The notes under the pieces are model-generated. The model was not told the DNA's origin, did not search any database, and was given only the letters and a program-made list of their open reading frames with translations. Shown one piece after another: positions 37,341 to 46,228 of a stretch of 64,000 nucleotides of DNA (position 1 is its first letter; each line of letters opens with the position of its first letter). The DNA is from Candidatus Aminicenantota bacterium (GTDB taxonomy: Bacteria; Acidobacteriota; Aminicenantia; Aminicenantales; Aminicenantaceae): the NCBI GenBank assembly GCA_014727835.1, contig WJMT01000070.1, positions 62,001-126,000 on the forward strand, given 5' to 3'. A program made the translations under genes and the position numbers.

Positions 37341-38465
37341 ATGAATCCTGATGCCATACATCCTCTCTTGGATAAAAGCGTACAAGAAAAAGCCAGATGT
37401 TATGAAAAGGAAAAACATCTCATTGGCTTATCAAAGCTTTTTGCCCTTCTGGTGATCATTCTTGCCTTTTATTTTTCCGGGTTCAGCCAGCAACTGGCTC
37501 ATATATATCCCGATCGTTCTGTGATCCTGGCCTTTAGCATTTATGTGTTTTTTTTTCAGGCCATCATATTTTTATGGACTCTTCCCTTTGATTTTTACAG
37601 CAGCTATTCTCATGAACACAAATGGGGATTTTCCAATCAAAGCATTTCCAATTGGTTGGTGGAGCAGGGAAAGTCGTTTTTCGTCAGTTTGGTGATCATG
37701 TGGATTGTCTTGGGTTTGCTTTTTTTCATTATGAGCCGATTTCCCTCTGTTTGGTGGCTGATTGCAGGACTGGCGAGTGCACTCGTGAGTGTGGTGTTTT
37801 CCACTCTTTTTCCCATAATTGTGTTGCCCATTTTTCACAAATACACCTCGATTCGGAACAAAAATCTGAAAGAGGCTCTCAACGCCATCCTCTCCAAAGA
37901 AGGGCTGAAAAGCAGTGGTTTCTTTATGGAAGATATGAGCCGCAAGACGAAAAAGGAAAATGCATTTTTAGCTGGATTGGGAAAGACCAGAAGAGTGGTT
38001 TTGGGAGATAATTTGGTTGACAACATGTCTGTGCCGGAAATCGTCTCTGTCGTGGCTCATGAGGTGGGACATTATAAATACAAACATATATGGAAATTCA
38101 TCATCATCGGCACCTTTCAGCAGGTGGTGGTATTTTACCTGTTAAATGGGGTGATGCGCGCTTTTTCTCCCGATTTTTTAACCGGAATCAGAGAGAATCT
38201 GAATTTGTTTCCTCTGTTTGTTCTGTTTCTCTCCGCCATTTCGACTTTTTTATCTAGTCCTATAGGAAATGCTTTATCCAGATCTTTTGAAGAACAGGCC
38301 GATCAATATGCCCTTGAACAGATCAAGGATCACAAATCCTTTTCAAATGCCATAGCTGGCCTGGCTAATCGAAATCTGATCAATGCTTATCCCAAAAAGT
38401 GGATCAAATTTCTATTTTATTCTCATCCTCCTGTGGGGGAAAGACTGGAAAAAGCAGAAAGGTGA
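37341..38465 (+). CDS. M48 family (Ste24-like) membrane zinc protease
   Basis: A 374-residue protein with several membrane helices and the zinc motif HEVGH at residues 240-244 (SVVAHEVGHYKYKH). The third ligand lies in SFEEQADQYA near residue 314. The N-terminal helices and the ENAFLAGLGKTRRVVLGDNLVD segment are characteristic of CAAX-prenyl-protease-1-like enzymes, which in bacteria act in membrane-protein quality control. ATG 37341 is chosen; a TTG start at 37302 would add 13 polar residues. The ribosome site is weak. It ends 56 bases before the diguanylate cyclase. Confidence 0.9.
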   Translation: MNPDAIHPLLDKSVQEKARCYEKEKHLIGLSKLFALLVIILAFYFSGFSQQLAHIYPDRSVILAFSIYVFFFQAIIFLWTLPFDFYSSYSHEHKWGFSNQSISNWLVEQGKSFFVSLVIMWIVLGLLFFIMSRFPSVWWLIAGLASALVSVVFSTLFPIIVLPIFHKYTSIRNKNLKEALNAILSKEGLKSSGFFMEDMSRKTKKENAFLAGLGKTRRVVLGDNLVDNMSVPEIVSVVAHEVGHYKYKHIWKFIIIGTFQQVVVFYLLNGVMRAFSPDFLTGIRENLNLFPLFVLFLSAISTFLSSPIGNALSRSFEEQADQYALEQIKDHKSFSNAIAGLANRNLINAYPKKWIKFLFYSHPPVGERLEKAER

Positions 38466-38521
38466 TGGTTTCTTTTCTGGAATTAATCTAGTATGATGAA
38501 AATAAGGTTTCCATAAACGCT

Positions 38522-39922
38522 ATGGATAAAAAAGAGGATAAAAACAAAACCAAGCTCATCCAGGAAAACAAAAAATTAAAAAGCAAAGTTTCCCAGCTGG
38601 AGTCTGGTTTTGTTGAAATAAAATTAGAACTGGATGCATTACAGAAAAAACAAAGAAACCTGATTTCTGTCATAGAGACTACAGAAGATCTGTTTTTCGT
38701 ACTGGGATTAGATGGGACTTTTATCCGTTTTTACCAAAGCTCCAAAGAAAAGGACTTTTTTCTGGATCCGAATAAAACCATGGGAAAGCATTTCAGTGAA
38801 GTTTTTCCTAAGAATGTCAGTGAACAGCTTCAAAATGCCATCAACCAAGTGGAAGACCATGGGAACGATTCCTTGTTTGAATATCAAATGGAAGAGAAGG
38901 GAACGGAAAACATATTCCAGGCAAAGGTGTCAAAGCTGGATGAAACAGGACAAAAATTTTTTGGATTTGTTTTGAGCATCAAAAACATCACAGAGTCAAA
39001 AAAAAGAGAAGATTTGCTTGTAGAGAACGAACAGAAATACAGGGCGGTTTTTACTCAAAGTACGGAATATGTTTTTCTTGCTGATATTGACAGCAGGATG
39101 ATCGTGGAGGCAAACCGGGCTGTTCAAAATTTATTGGGATACTCCGAGGATGAGATCAAAGATTTAACTCTTTATGACTTTTTAGCTGTGGAAAAGGAAG
39201 ATATCTATCTCAAGATTCTGGATGTTCTCAAAAAACACTCCTATTTTATTGGGGAAAGAAAATTTCGGCGGAAAGACGGCAGTCTGGTGGATGCGGAGAT
39301 CAGCGTGAGTATTGTTACTTTCAGCAAAAAAAGAGTATTGTGTTTTGTGGCTAGGGATATCACTCCCAGGAAACTGGCCCAAGAACAACTCTACCAAGCG
39401 GCGACTCACGATCGGCTCACAGGATTGATGAACAGGCTGTTGTTCTATGACATGTTAAGCAAGGAGCTGGCAAGAGCGCGCAGAAATAAATATATGACAG
39501 CTCTTGTTTATATTGATTTGGATCAATTCAAGCTGATCAATGACACCAAAGGACACAGCACCGGAGATAAACTGCTGGCTGCAGTTGGAGACCGCTTGAA
39601 AAAGATCAAAAGAGATGGAGATCACCTGGCTCGAATGGGCGGTGATGAGTTTGTGGTGACTCTTCCTGAAATAAAAAAAGAAGAACATGCCATTGAGAAA
39701 GCGGAGAACATATTATCTGAGCTCCAAAATCCATTTGATATTGATGGAATGAACATACAGATCACGGCAAGTGTGGGATGTTCGATTTTTCCTAAAGACG
39801 GGACCTCTAATGAATCTCTGATCAAAGCAGCTGATATGGCCATGTATTTTTCAAAGACACACGGCAGAAATCAGTGCAAGAGATATTCCCCTGAGATCAA
39901 GGGGGAAATCGGACGCCATTAA
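38522..39922 (+). CDS. PAS-PAS-GGDEF diguanylate cyclase
   Basis: An N-terminal coiled coil (residues 5-50) is followed by PAS 1 (about 50-160), PAS 2 (about 168-285, EQKYRAVFTQSTEYVFLAD ... CFVARDITPRKLAQ), and a GGDEF domain (about 300-455). It keeps the intact active site MGGDEF and the substrate-binding DLDQFKLIND. RDGD five residues before GGDEF is the RxxD inhibitory c-di-GMP site, so product feedback is expected. No membrane segment is visible, so it is a cytosolic sensor making cyclic di-GMP. There is no EAL partner in the window. It overlaps the convergent purF-like gene by four bases. Confidence 0.93.
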   Translation: MDKKEDKNKTKLIQENKKLKSKVSQLESGFVEIKLELDALQKKQRNLISVIETTEDLFFVLGLDGTFIRFYQSSKEKDFFLDPNKTMGKHFSEVFPKNVSEQLQNAINQVEDHGNDSLFEYQMEEKGTENIFQAKVSKLDETGQKFFGFVLSIKNITESKKREDLLVENEQKYRAVFTQSTEYVFLADIDSRMIVEANRAVQNLLGYSEDEIKDLTLYDFLAVEKEDIYLKILDVLKKHSYFIGERKFRRKDGSLVDAEISVSIVTFSKKRVLCFVARDITPRKLAQEQLYQAATHDRLTGLMNRLLFYDMLSKELARARRNKYMTALVYIDLDQFKLINDTKGHSTGDKLLAAVGDRLKKIKRDGDHLARMGGDEFVVTLPEIKKEEHAIEKAENILSELQNPFDIDGMNIQITASVGCSIFPKDGTSNESLIKAADMAMYFSKTHGRNQCKRYSPEIKGEIGRH

Positions 39923-41328
39923 GCATAGGGTTCTGTTCCATCCCAGCAATATGTGCACAGCCTTTGCTTCGGCAGACCAATGGCTTCCACCAGGTCATTG
40001 AGTTTTTGATATTTCAATGAAGTGAGGTTAAGCCTCTGTCTTATTTTATCCACCATTTGGCTGTATTTATCTGATCCATACTGAGTGTACTCCTGGATAC
40101 CCGAAAAGTCTTGGCCTTCCAGCTGAATGATCGCTTTTCGGGCAGCCAAATCAAGCTCTGATTTTGACCTGGAAAAGTTTAGGAATTTGCATTTGAACAA
40201 AAGAGGAGGGCAGGCAGGTCTCATGTGAACCTCTAATGCGCCGAGGTCAAACAGTCTTTGTATGGTGTCTTTGAGTTGGGTTCCTCTGACTATTGAATCT
40301 TCGCAGAAAAGAAGTTTCTTTTGACGGATCATTTTATGAACAGGAATGAGTTTCATGGTTGCGACCAAGTCTCTGGATTTCTGTTCCTGGGGCATAAAGC
40401 TTCTCTGCCAGGTGGGAGTGTATTTCACAAAAGGTCTTTTAAAGGGAATCCCGGCCTTATTGGCATAACCCAGTCCATGAGCGATTCCAGAATCAGGAAT
40501 ACCTGCCACAAAGTCAGGTTGGATATCATCATTTTCAGAGAGCTTTGCTCCGCATTGATTCCGGACAAATTCAACATTGATTCCTTCATAAGAAGAGGAA
40601 GGATATCCATAATAGACCCAGAGGAATGCACAAATCTGCATGTTTTTTTGGGGGGATTTCTTTTGCTCAATTCCTTGTTCAGTCATGAATACAATTTCCC
40701 CAGGCCCAAGATATTGAATGGTCTTGAAATTCAAATTGGGAAATGCGCAAGTTTCCAATGTGACTGCATAACTGTCTTTTTTTTCTCCCAATACAATTGG
40801 AGTTCTGCCGAGTTTGTCCCTGGAAGCATACAATCCTTTTTCAGTCAAAATCAAAATCGAGCAAGAGCCTTTTATGGATTCCTGGACGTTCACGATTCCT
40901 TTTTCAAAAGATTGCTCTTGATTGATCAGAGCGGCCACCAGCTCGGTCGGGTTGATCTCTCCTCTGCTGCTTTCAGAGAAATGAATTCCTTTGTTTTTCA
41001 AAGCTTTTTGATAAAGGAACTCCATGTTGTTGATAGCGCTCACAGTAACGATGGCATAGTCTCCAAGGTGAGAGCGAATGACCAATGGCTGATTTTCATA
41101 ATCACTGATCACTCCAATGCCTGAGTTTCCTCTCAAGTCTCTGACTTCATCTGCGAATTTGGAACGGAACAGAGCATTTTCTATGCTGTGTATGGATTTG
41201 AAAAAGCCGTTTTGCTTTTTTACGGCCAGACCTCCTCGTTTCGTGCCGAGGTGTGAATGATAGTCCGTACCAAAAAACAAGTCTTTGACCGCATTTGTTT
41301 TGGAGATGATTCCAAAAAAACCGCCCAT
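39919..41328 (-). CDS. Amidophosphoribosyltransferase homologue lacking the N-terminal cysteine
   Basis: A 469-residue protein of the PurF type: N-terminal glutaminase fold (FFGTDYHSHLGTKRGGLAV) and a C-terminal phosphoribosyltransferase fold with the PRPP loop LFCEDSIVRGTQLKD and SGIAHGLGYA. Classical PurF begins MCGI, and the cysteine becomes the glutaminase nucleophile; here the protein begins MGGFFGI, so that nucleophile is absent. This fits a known-looking variant group beginning MGGFFG, which might use free ammonia, have another role in nucleotide metabolism, or be regulatory. It ends with a cysteine pair CTYCWDGTEPYA. AAGGAG precedes the ATG. TIR element copy 3 starts 32 bases upstream. 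Confidence 0.85.
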   Translation of the reverse strand: MGGFFGIISKTNAVKDLFFGTDYHSHLGTKRGGLAVKKQNGFFKSIHSIENALFRSKFADEVRDLRGNSGIGVISDYENQPLVIRSHLGDYAIVTVSAINNMEFLYQKALKNKGIHFSESSRGEINPTELVAALINQEQSFEKGIVNVQESIKGSCSILILTEKGLYASRDKLGRTPIVLGEKKDSYAVTLETCAFPNLNFKTIQYLGPGEIVFMTEQGIEQKKSPQKNMQICAFLWVYYGYPSSSYEGINVEFVRNQCGAKLSENDDIQPDFVAGIPDSGIAHGLGYANKAGIPFKRPFVKYTPTWQRSFMPQEQKSRDLVATMKLIPVHKMIRQKKLLFCEDSIVRGTQLKDTIQRLFDLGALEVHMRPACPPLLFKCKFLNFSRSKSELDLAARKAIIQLEGQDFSGIQEYTQYGSDKYSQMVDKIRQRLNLTSLKYQKLNDLVEAIGLPKQRLCTYCWDGTEPYA

Positions 41329-41360
41329 AAGATTTCTCCTTTATTGTATGAAAATCATTG

Positions 41361-41622
41361 TTAACCTGGACTCTTCATAAAAAAATGGTGATGTATTTAT
41401 TATTCATTTTCTTTCAGCGATATACAAGATTATTTGTAAGAACCTTTATCTGAACATTTTTCTTGTTTGTGTTTTCTCTTTTAATCGCCATTTTTTGACC
41501 TTCCAGGCGAGCCCATCTTACGGCATCTGTTTTGTTACAGGGCATTCGCAGTGAAGGACCACCACTTCATGCTCTGTGCCTCGCATCTGCCGTTATCTTG
41601 ACTCGTGAATAATTCAAATTAA
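41361..41622 (-). repeat. TIR element, copy 3 (MITE-like)
   Basis: A 262-base element in reverse orientation to copy 1. Its right end (41361 side) begins TTAACCTGGACTCTTCAT and its left end (41622 side) reads, on the minus strand, TTAATTTGAATTATTCACGAGTC. On the minus strand it matches copy 1 along its whole length, including the hairpin core with ACGGC paired to GCCGT and GCATGAAG...CTTCACTGCGAATGC. It lies in the 430-base divergent gap between the purF-like gene and the 41759 gene, with its right end facing the purF-like start, the same polarity as the other copies. Positions 41623-41758 hold nothing else I can identify. Confidence 0.8.
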
Positions 41623-41758
41623 TCATTTTACATCATAGGGATGATTAAACAACAAGGAATCTTCTCTGGTCCATTTAAATTTTTTTGGTTTTGGTCTATA
41701 TTTATAGTGGAATTGCTTGATGCATAATGAGTATAATCAATAAAAAAAGGAGGATCAA

Positions 41759-42592
41759 ATGAATAGACAACCGATTTGGATTTGTTTTGTGCTCCTTTTT
41801 GTTGTGTGCCTTTTCAGTCATTCTTGTGTGATCAGGATCGTAGACAAGTATGATAACAGAGGTTTGATTCCTATTGAAGACTATCAAAGAAACATCCGGT
41901 TTTCTCCCGGAGGAATGATATCGCTGAGAAATTTTGACGGAATCATAGAAGTCACAGGGTGGGATCAAAATGAAGTCCAAATTTATGCAGAAAAGATGTC
42001 TCCCAGATCAGAGGGGAGTTCTATCCGCTTTGCCCTTCCAAAACATGACATTGCCCATATTGAATTAGAGAAATACGGAGAAGAAAATATCTATATCAAC
42101 ACAAAATCAACTTCACGAGAGGGGGAAGACACCATAGTTGATTATTATATCAAGACTCCACGATTGGTTTACATAAAGGAGATCCTTGCCCGAAACGGAG
42201 ACGTCTTCATTGCTGATGTTTATGGATCTGTTTCCGTTAAGTTGGAAAAAGGAACCATTAAAGTGGACAATTTTTCTGGGAGTCTGGATGCTTCGGTTCT
42301 GGAAGGATCCATAAGCACACGTTTTTTTGATTTGAGAAAAGAGGATGTGATCACACTAAATTCTCAGCAGGGAGATATAGTGGTCCAACTGCAAAAAAGC
42401 GTTAATGCCCGTATCAAAGCCCTTTATCCCCAGGGCGAGTTTGTCACCGAATTTGATCTCAGTCATCAAGAATCGAAAGAAGATAATCAAGTGGATATGA
42501 AGTTGGGTGAAGGAGGAGCTTCTCTTTATATAACGGCCCATAATGGAGACATTGAGGTCAAGATCATCGAGTCCATGGAAAATGATTCCTGA
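41759..42592 (+). CDS. DUF4097-like exported protein, probable lipoprotein
   Basis: A 277-residue protein with a hydrophobic N-terminus (residues 5-22) ending in HSCVIRIVD; cysteine 23 could be a lipidation site although the lipobox (FSHSC) is atypical. The rest is regularly spaced beta strands such as GMISLRNFDGIIEVTGWD, ILARNGDVFIADVYGSVSVKLEKGTIKVDNFSG and LNSQQGDIVVQLQ, the right-handed-helix-like repeat pattern of DUF4097 adhesin-like proteins. Function unknown, envelope-located. AAGGAGG is seven bases before the start. Confidence 0.7.
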   Translation: MNRQPIWICFVLLFVVCLFSHSCVIRIVDKYDNRGLIPIEDYQRNIRFSPGGMISLRNFDGIIEVTGWDQNEVQIYAEKMSPRSEGSSIRFALPKHDIAHIELEKYGEENIYINTKSTSREGEDTIVDYYIKTPRLVYIKEILARNGDVFIADVYGSVSVKLEKGTIKVDNFSGSLDASVLEGSISTRFFDLRKEDVITLNSQQGDIVVQLQKSVNARIKALYPQGEFVTEFDLSHQESKEDNQVDMKLGEGGASLYITAHNGDIEVKIIESMENDS

Positions 42593-42631
42593 GATCAACC
42601 AGAAAAATAAATTTTAAATTTCGGGAGAATC

Positions 42632-42660
42632 TTGCATATTGCTGAGAAGATAATCATAAT
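42632..42660 (+). promoter_or_regulatory. Putative promoter for the DUF3014 gene
   Basis: TTGCAT (42632-42637), 17-base spacer, CATAAT (42655-42660), 43 bases before the ATG. Confidence 0.35.
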
Positions 42661-42703
42661 GAAATATGATGAATAACTCGGGATAAAGGGAAAGGAGACA
42701 GAA

Positions 42704-43477
42704 ATGGAAGAAAAAAAGAAAGTGATATGGACTGGGGTGGCATTTGTTTTGGTTTTGGCTGCTGTGATCGCCATTTATTATTTGGCCACTCACAAAAAAG
42801 CACCTGAAGTCCAGGAAACTCCGGAAATTGTCAAAGAGAAACCATTGGAGCTTCCGGATAAAGAAACCGTGACTGAAGAATCTGTGGAGCCGTTTGATAT
42901 CACGCTTAAAGAGAGTGATGAGTTCCTGAGAAACCTCATCAAAGACCTGTCTTCAGATCCAAGAATAACAGAATGGATGCGTAGCGATCAATTGATAAAG
43001 AAATTTGTGGCTGCCGTAGATAACATCGCGAACGGGCTGAGCCCAAGAAAACAAATTGATTTTTTTGAGCCCAAAGCTGATTTTATGACTGTAAAAAAGG
43101 GAGAACACTTGATTATTGATACAGACTCATACAAACGGTATGATCCCATAGCTCAAGTTTTTGATTCCATTGATATTGAAAAAACCGTGAAGCTTTATCA
43201 GAGTTCAAAGCCTTTGATTCAGGAAGCTTATAGAGAATTGGGGTATCCTGATAAAGATTTTGACCGGACTTTAAACAGAGCTATCAATGAACTTTTAAAT
43301 GTACCTATCGTTGAACAGGATATATTTCTGATAAGCAAGTTGAAATCATTTGAAATGAAAGATCCTGGATTGGAAGAGATGAGCCCAGCTCAAAAGCACT
43401 TATTCCGGATGGGACCTGAAAATATCGATATCATACAGCGTAAGCTTCGGGAATTCCAAAAAGAATGGGGAAGCTGA
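42704..43477 (+). CDS. DUF3014 domain protein, membrane-anchored
   Basis: A 257-residue protein: short cytoplasmic start, one membrane segment at residues 7-27, a proline/glutamate-rich linker (30-65), then the DUF3014 region (SDEFLRNLIKDLSSDPRITEWM ... LIKKFVAAVDNIANGLSP ... YDPIAQVFDSIDI ... VEQDIFLISKL). This is an all-helical periplasm-facing domain of unknown function. AAAGGAGA lies before the start. It is convergent with the radical SAM gene, five bases apart. Confidence 0.85.
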   Translation: MEEKKKVIWTGVAFVLVLAAVIAIYYLATHKKAPEVQETPEIVKEKPLELPDKETVTEESVEPFDITLKESDEFLRNLIKDLSSDPRITEWMRSDQLIKKFVAAVDNIANGLSPRKQIDFFEPKADFMTVKKGEHLIIDTDSYKRYDPIAQVFDSIDIEKTVKLYQSSKPLIQEAYRELGYPDKDFDRTLNRAINELLNVPIVEQDIFLISKLKSFEMKDPGLEEMSPAQKHLFRMGPENIDIIQRKLREFQKEWGS

Positions 43478-43482
43478 TGGCA

Positions 43483-44478
43483 TCAATCCCATTGAAAAGG
43501 ATTTTTTTGGCTGAAGTCAGGAATCAAGTGTTTGAGATCTGAAAAGAGCTCAGGTTGGACAAACAGGTGTCTGAATCCTGATTGCTTAGCGGCCCGGACC
43601 GCTTTTTCATATTCATCCGCAGTGATTTTTTTTCGATACTCTGGAGGGGTTTTAAAACATGGATAAAATTGGCTCATTAGACTGATTCCAATGGTATTTG
43701 GAAGATTCTCTTTCACCCAGTCCAGCAAGCGAAGGGAGTCATCCACTTCTCCGGGGATCAAAAGATGCCTCACGATCAGCCCTTTCTGAGCGATACCGGA
43801 TTCATCAAGTATCAGATCCGGCTGCTGGATCGACATTTCATATACAGCCTTTTGAGCCGTATCAAAATAGTCAGATACACCTGAAAGTTTTTTTGAAATC
43901 TGAGAAGAGAAGTACTTCAGATCCGGAAGGTAGAGGTCAATAATTCCATTCAATTGTCTGATGATTTTTCGTTTTTCGTAACCACTCGAATTAAAGACCA
44001 ATGGGATTTTCAGTCCCATTTGAAGAGCTGTTTTCAATGCCGACAAAATGGGTAAGAGCATATGTGTGGGAGAGACCAGATTGATGTTCAAAGCTCCTTT
44101 TTTTTGAAGGCCCAGCATGCTATGAGCAAGGCCTTTGACTGATATGTTTTGTCCTTGATATCCCCAACTGATCTGATGGTTTTGACAATGAAGGCATTTC
44201 AAATGGCAGCCGGTGAAAAAAATAGTGCCTGAACCATAGCAGGATGAAGGATTCTGGTTTGAATTTTGTTCCGTATCTGTGTGACCACTCAACACCGGTT
44301 CTTCTCCAAAATGAAGTCCGATATGGGAAACAAAAGCGGTGTTTTCAGAGGAACAATATCCAGTCGTTGTGTTCCGATTCACAGAACAATCCCTTGGACA
44401 CAGCCGGCAATTGAACTTATGTTCGGCAAGAGCTTTTTGGGCCTGTCCGATTTTTTTGATTTTATCTGAAGTCTTCAT
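43483..44478 (-). CDS. Radical SAM protein, PflA-like
   Basis: A 331-residue protein with the radical SAM motif C91-x3-C95-x2-C98 (GCHLKCLHCQN). A preceding cysteine cluster C24, C27, C31, C42 (CRLCPRDC ... GYC) is typical of the putative pyruvate-formate-lyase-activating-enzyme group often found in anaerobes. Later motifs include DLYLPDLKY and VRHLLIPGEVDD. The target protein or substrate is unknown; no glycyl-radical enzyme gene is nearby. The Cys-rich N-terminus may bind a second cluster or zinc. Confidence 0.85.
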   Translation of the reverse strand: MKTSDKIKKIGQAQKALAEHKFNCRLCPRDCSVNRNTTTGYCSSENTAFVSHIGLHFGEEPVLSGHTDTEQNSNQNPSSCYGSGTIFFTGCHLKCLHCQNHQISWGYQGQNISVKGLAHSMLGLQKKGALNINLVSPTHMLLPILSALKTALQMGLKIPLVFNSSGYEKRKIIRQLNGIIDLYLPDLKYFSSQISKKLSGVSDYFDTAQKAVYEMSIQQPDLILDESGIAQKGLIVRHLLIPGEVDDSLRLLDWVKENLPNTIGISLMSQFYPCFKTPPEYRKKITADEYEKAVRAAKQSGFRHLFVQPELFSDLKHLIPDFSQKNPFQWD

Positions 44479-44501
44479 AAAAAAAAGGTGGAAAGATTAA
44501 T

Positions 44502-45095
44502 TCAAAAAACATATTTGATGATCAGAAAACCTCCCAGAAGAAGGATAAAAAACAGGAAGGTAAACAGATTGAAATATTTATCAATCAAAGATTTGATTCC
44601 AGGCCCGAATTTTTTGAATAGAGCTGCCACTGCAAAAAAACGCAAAGACCGGCTCAAAGCTGAAGCCGCTACAAAAAGAGGCAGATTCAAACGGAAAACT
44701 CCTGAAGAAATGGTGAAGATTTTATAAGGGATGGGAGTGAATCCAGCTACAAGTACATACCAGAATCCACTTTTCTGGTAATGGAGAAGAACTGTTTGAA
44801 ACAATTCTCTGGTGAATCCTGGAACATAATTGAAGAAAAAGCCACTCACAGATTCCCAAAACAGAAATCCTATGGCATATCCCAGGATTCCTCCGATGAT
44901 AGATGCCACTGAAGTGTACAGAGCGAATTTCCACGATTTTTTGAGCGATCCCAAGCAGAGTGCGATCAGGAGCGGGTCTGGAGGGATCGGAAAAAAGGAG
45001 CTTTCTGCCAAGGCCAGTAGGACTAAGGCAGCGGGGCCATAAGGGGTTTCTGCCCAATGAAGGACCCAATGATAGAGTTTTTTAAGAAAATTCAT
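44502..45095 (-). CDS. YqaA/DedA-type (VTT domain) membrane protein
   Basis: A 197-residue protein with about five membrane segments and the VTT/SNARE-associated signature: ALVLLALAESSFFPIPPDPLLIALCLG and GILGYAIGFLFWESV, then AGFTPIPYKIFTISSGVF. Members are implicated in lipid (undecaprenyl-phosphate or phospholipid) flipping and envelope maintenance. It overlaps the upstream surE gene by 14 bases and so is in one operon with it. Confidence 0.88.
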   Translation of the reverse strand: MNFLKKLYHWVLHWAETPYGPAALVLLALAESSFFPIPPDPLLIALCLGSLKKSWKFALYTSVASIIGGILGYAIGFLFWESVSGFFFNYVPGFTRELFQTVLLHYQKSGFWYVLVAGFTPIPYKIFTISSGVFRLNLPLFVAASALSRSLRFFAVAALFKKFGPGIKSLIDKYFNLFTFLFFILLLGGFLIIKYVF

Positions 45096-45846
45096 ATTCA
45101 GTTTCTTGGAACATTGACTGGAATTGATTGTTCTTTAGAATCTTATAGTCCGTCATATCCCTATGCAGAGGAGTTACAGTGATAAATCTCTGCTGTATTA
45201 TCTGCACGTCACTGTCTTTGTCTCCGATTGCTCTGGGAGTCCCGGTTCCGATCCAAAAATAATCCCTTTCTCTGGGGTCTTTTTTTATTATGATTTCGGG
45301 GTTGTATCTTTTTTGTCCCAGTTTGGTCAGTTTAACACCCTGGACCGGAGGAGCAGGAATGTTTATATTGATAGTGATTCCTCTAGGAAAAAAATCAGGG
45401 ATCATCCGTTTTGTTAAAGAAAGGATAAAGTCTGCTGCGAAATCAAAATGGAATCTTCCTTTGCCGTCAGGAAGAGTGGAAACAGCTATGGAGGGAATAT
45501 CTAAGAATGTCCCCTGAAGAGCTCCGGCAACAGTTCCTGAATAAGAGATGTCCTGCTGTCCCAGGTTTGGCCCCGGATTCATACCAGAAAAGATGAAGTC
45601 TGGTCTGGAAGGGAGAATATTTTGGACTGCAAGATAAATGCAGTCAGCAGGGGTTCCGCTCACTGCATAAGTGGATGCATCTATTTTCTTGACCCTTAAT
45701 GGATGATGAAGAGTTAAGGCAAGAGAAGTGGCGCTCTTTTCATTATCAGGAGCGACAACAGTGACTTTTCCGATTGACTCGAGCTTTTTTCTGAGGACTT
45801 GAATCCCCGAGGAATAAAAACCGTCGTCATTGGTGAGGAGGATCAA
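45082..45846 (-). CDS. surE: 5'/3'-nucleotidase SurE
   Basis: A 254-residue protein starting ILLTNDDGFYSSGI, the metal-binding DD motif. It also has PDNEKSATSLALTL (metal-ligand serine), the SGTPADCIYLA loop, and SGMNPGPNLGQQDISYSGTVAGALQGT, where the conserved asparagine completes the site. SurE is a broad-specificity nucleoside monophosphate phosphatase in the cytosol. The only in-frame start compatible with the family N-terminus is a TTG at 45846, without a clear ribosome site. The tRNA-Pro gene lies about 90 bases upstream on the same strand. Confidence 0.93.
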   Translation of the reverse strand: MILLTNDDGFYSSGIQVLRKKLESIGKVTVVAPDNEKSATSLALTLHHPLRVKKIDASTYAVSGTPADCIYLAVQNILPSRPDFIFSGMNPGPNLGQQDISYSGTVAGALQGTFLDIPSIAVSTLPDGKGRFHFDFAADFILSLTKRMIPDFFPRGITININIPAPPVQGVKLTKLGQKRYNPEIIIKKDPRERDYFWIGTGTPRAIGDKDSDVQIIQQRFITVTPLHRDMTDYKILKNNQFQSMFQETEYEFS

Positions 45847-45938
45847 TGGTTGTTTTGAGTTGGATTGTGCGATTTTGGCACCTCGCTTTCAGATGTATCC
45901 TGAACATTCACTCAGTTAATCTTGGCTGTCAATAAAAA

Positions 45939-46015
45939 TGGTCGGGACGAGCGGATTTGAACCGCCGACCCCACGCACCCCAAGCGTGTGCGCTACCAGG
46001 CTGCGCCACGTCCCG
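45939..46015 (-). tRNA. tRNA-Pro (GGG anticodon)
   Basis: A 77-nt cloverleaf on the minus strand, 5' end at 46015. The acceptor arm CGGGACG pairs with CGTCCCG; D arm GCGCAGCCTGGTAGCGC; anticodon stem CACGC/GCGTG with loop TTGGGGT (anticodon GGG at 45981-45979); T arm GGCGGTTCAAATCCGCT. The discriminator A and a genomically encoded CCA end (45941-45939) are present. It reads CCC and CCU codons. No intron. Confidence 0.97.
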
Positions 46016-46228
46016 ACCTCGGAGCAATTATTATATCAGAAAAGCTGTTTTTTACAACTCGAGATTGTGTTTCTCAAAATGAAAGGTGTTGTCACGCATT
46101 GTTGTAACCTTTTTGATAACTTCTCCCATAAAAAAAATTGAATTTATGATGAGATCAGGAAAACAGATTTCCTGAGGAACGCTGTTGTGAATGGGTTGAA
46201 ATGATTGGGAACACCTATTGAAGAGAAA

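Noticed and set aside
40321-41124. 267-aa antisense ORF inside the purF-like gene
   Set aside because: Shadow of a gene with strong PRPP-loop and glutaminase motifs.
45938-46141. 67-aa ORF reading MVGTSGFEPPTPRTPS...
   Set aside because: It is the reverse strand of the tRNA-Pro gene, a well-known false protein pattern.
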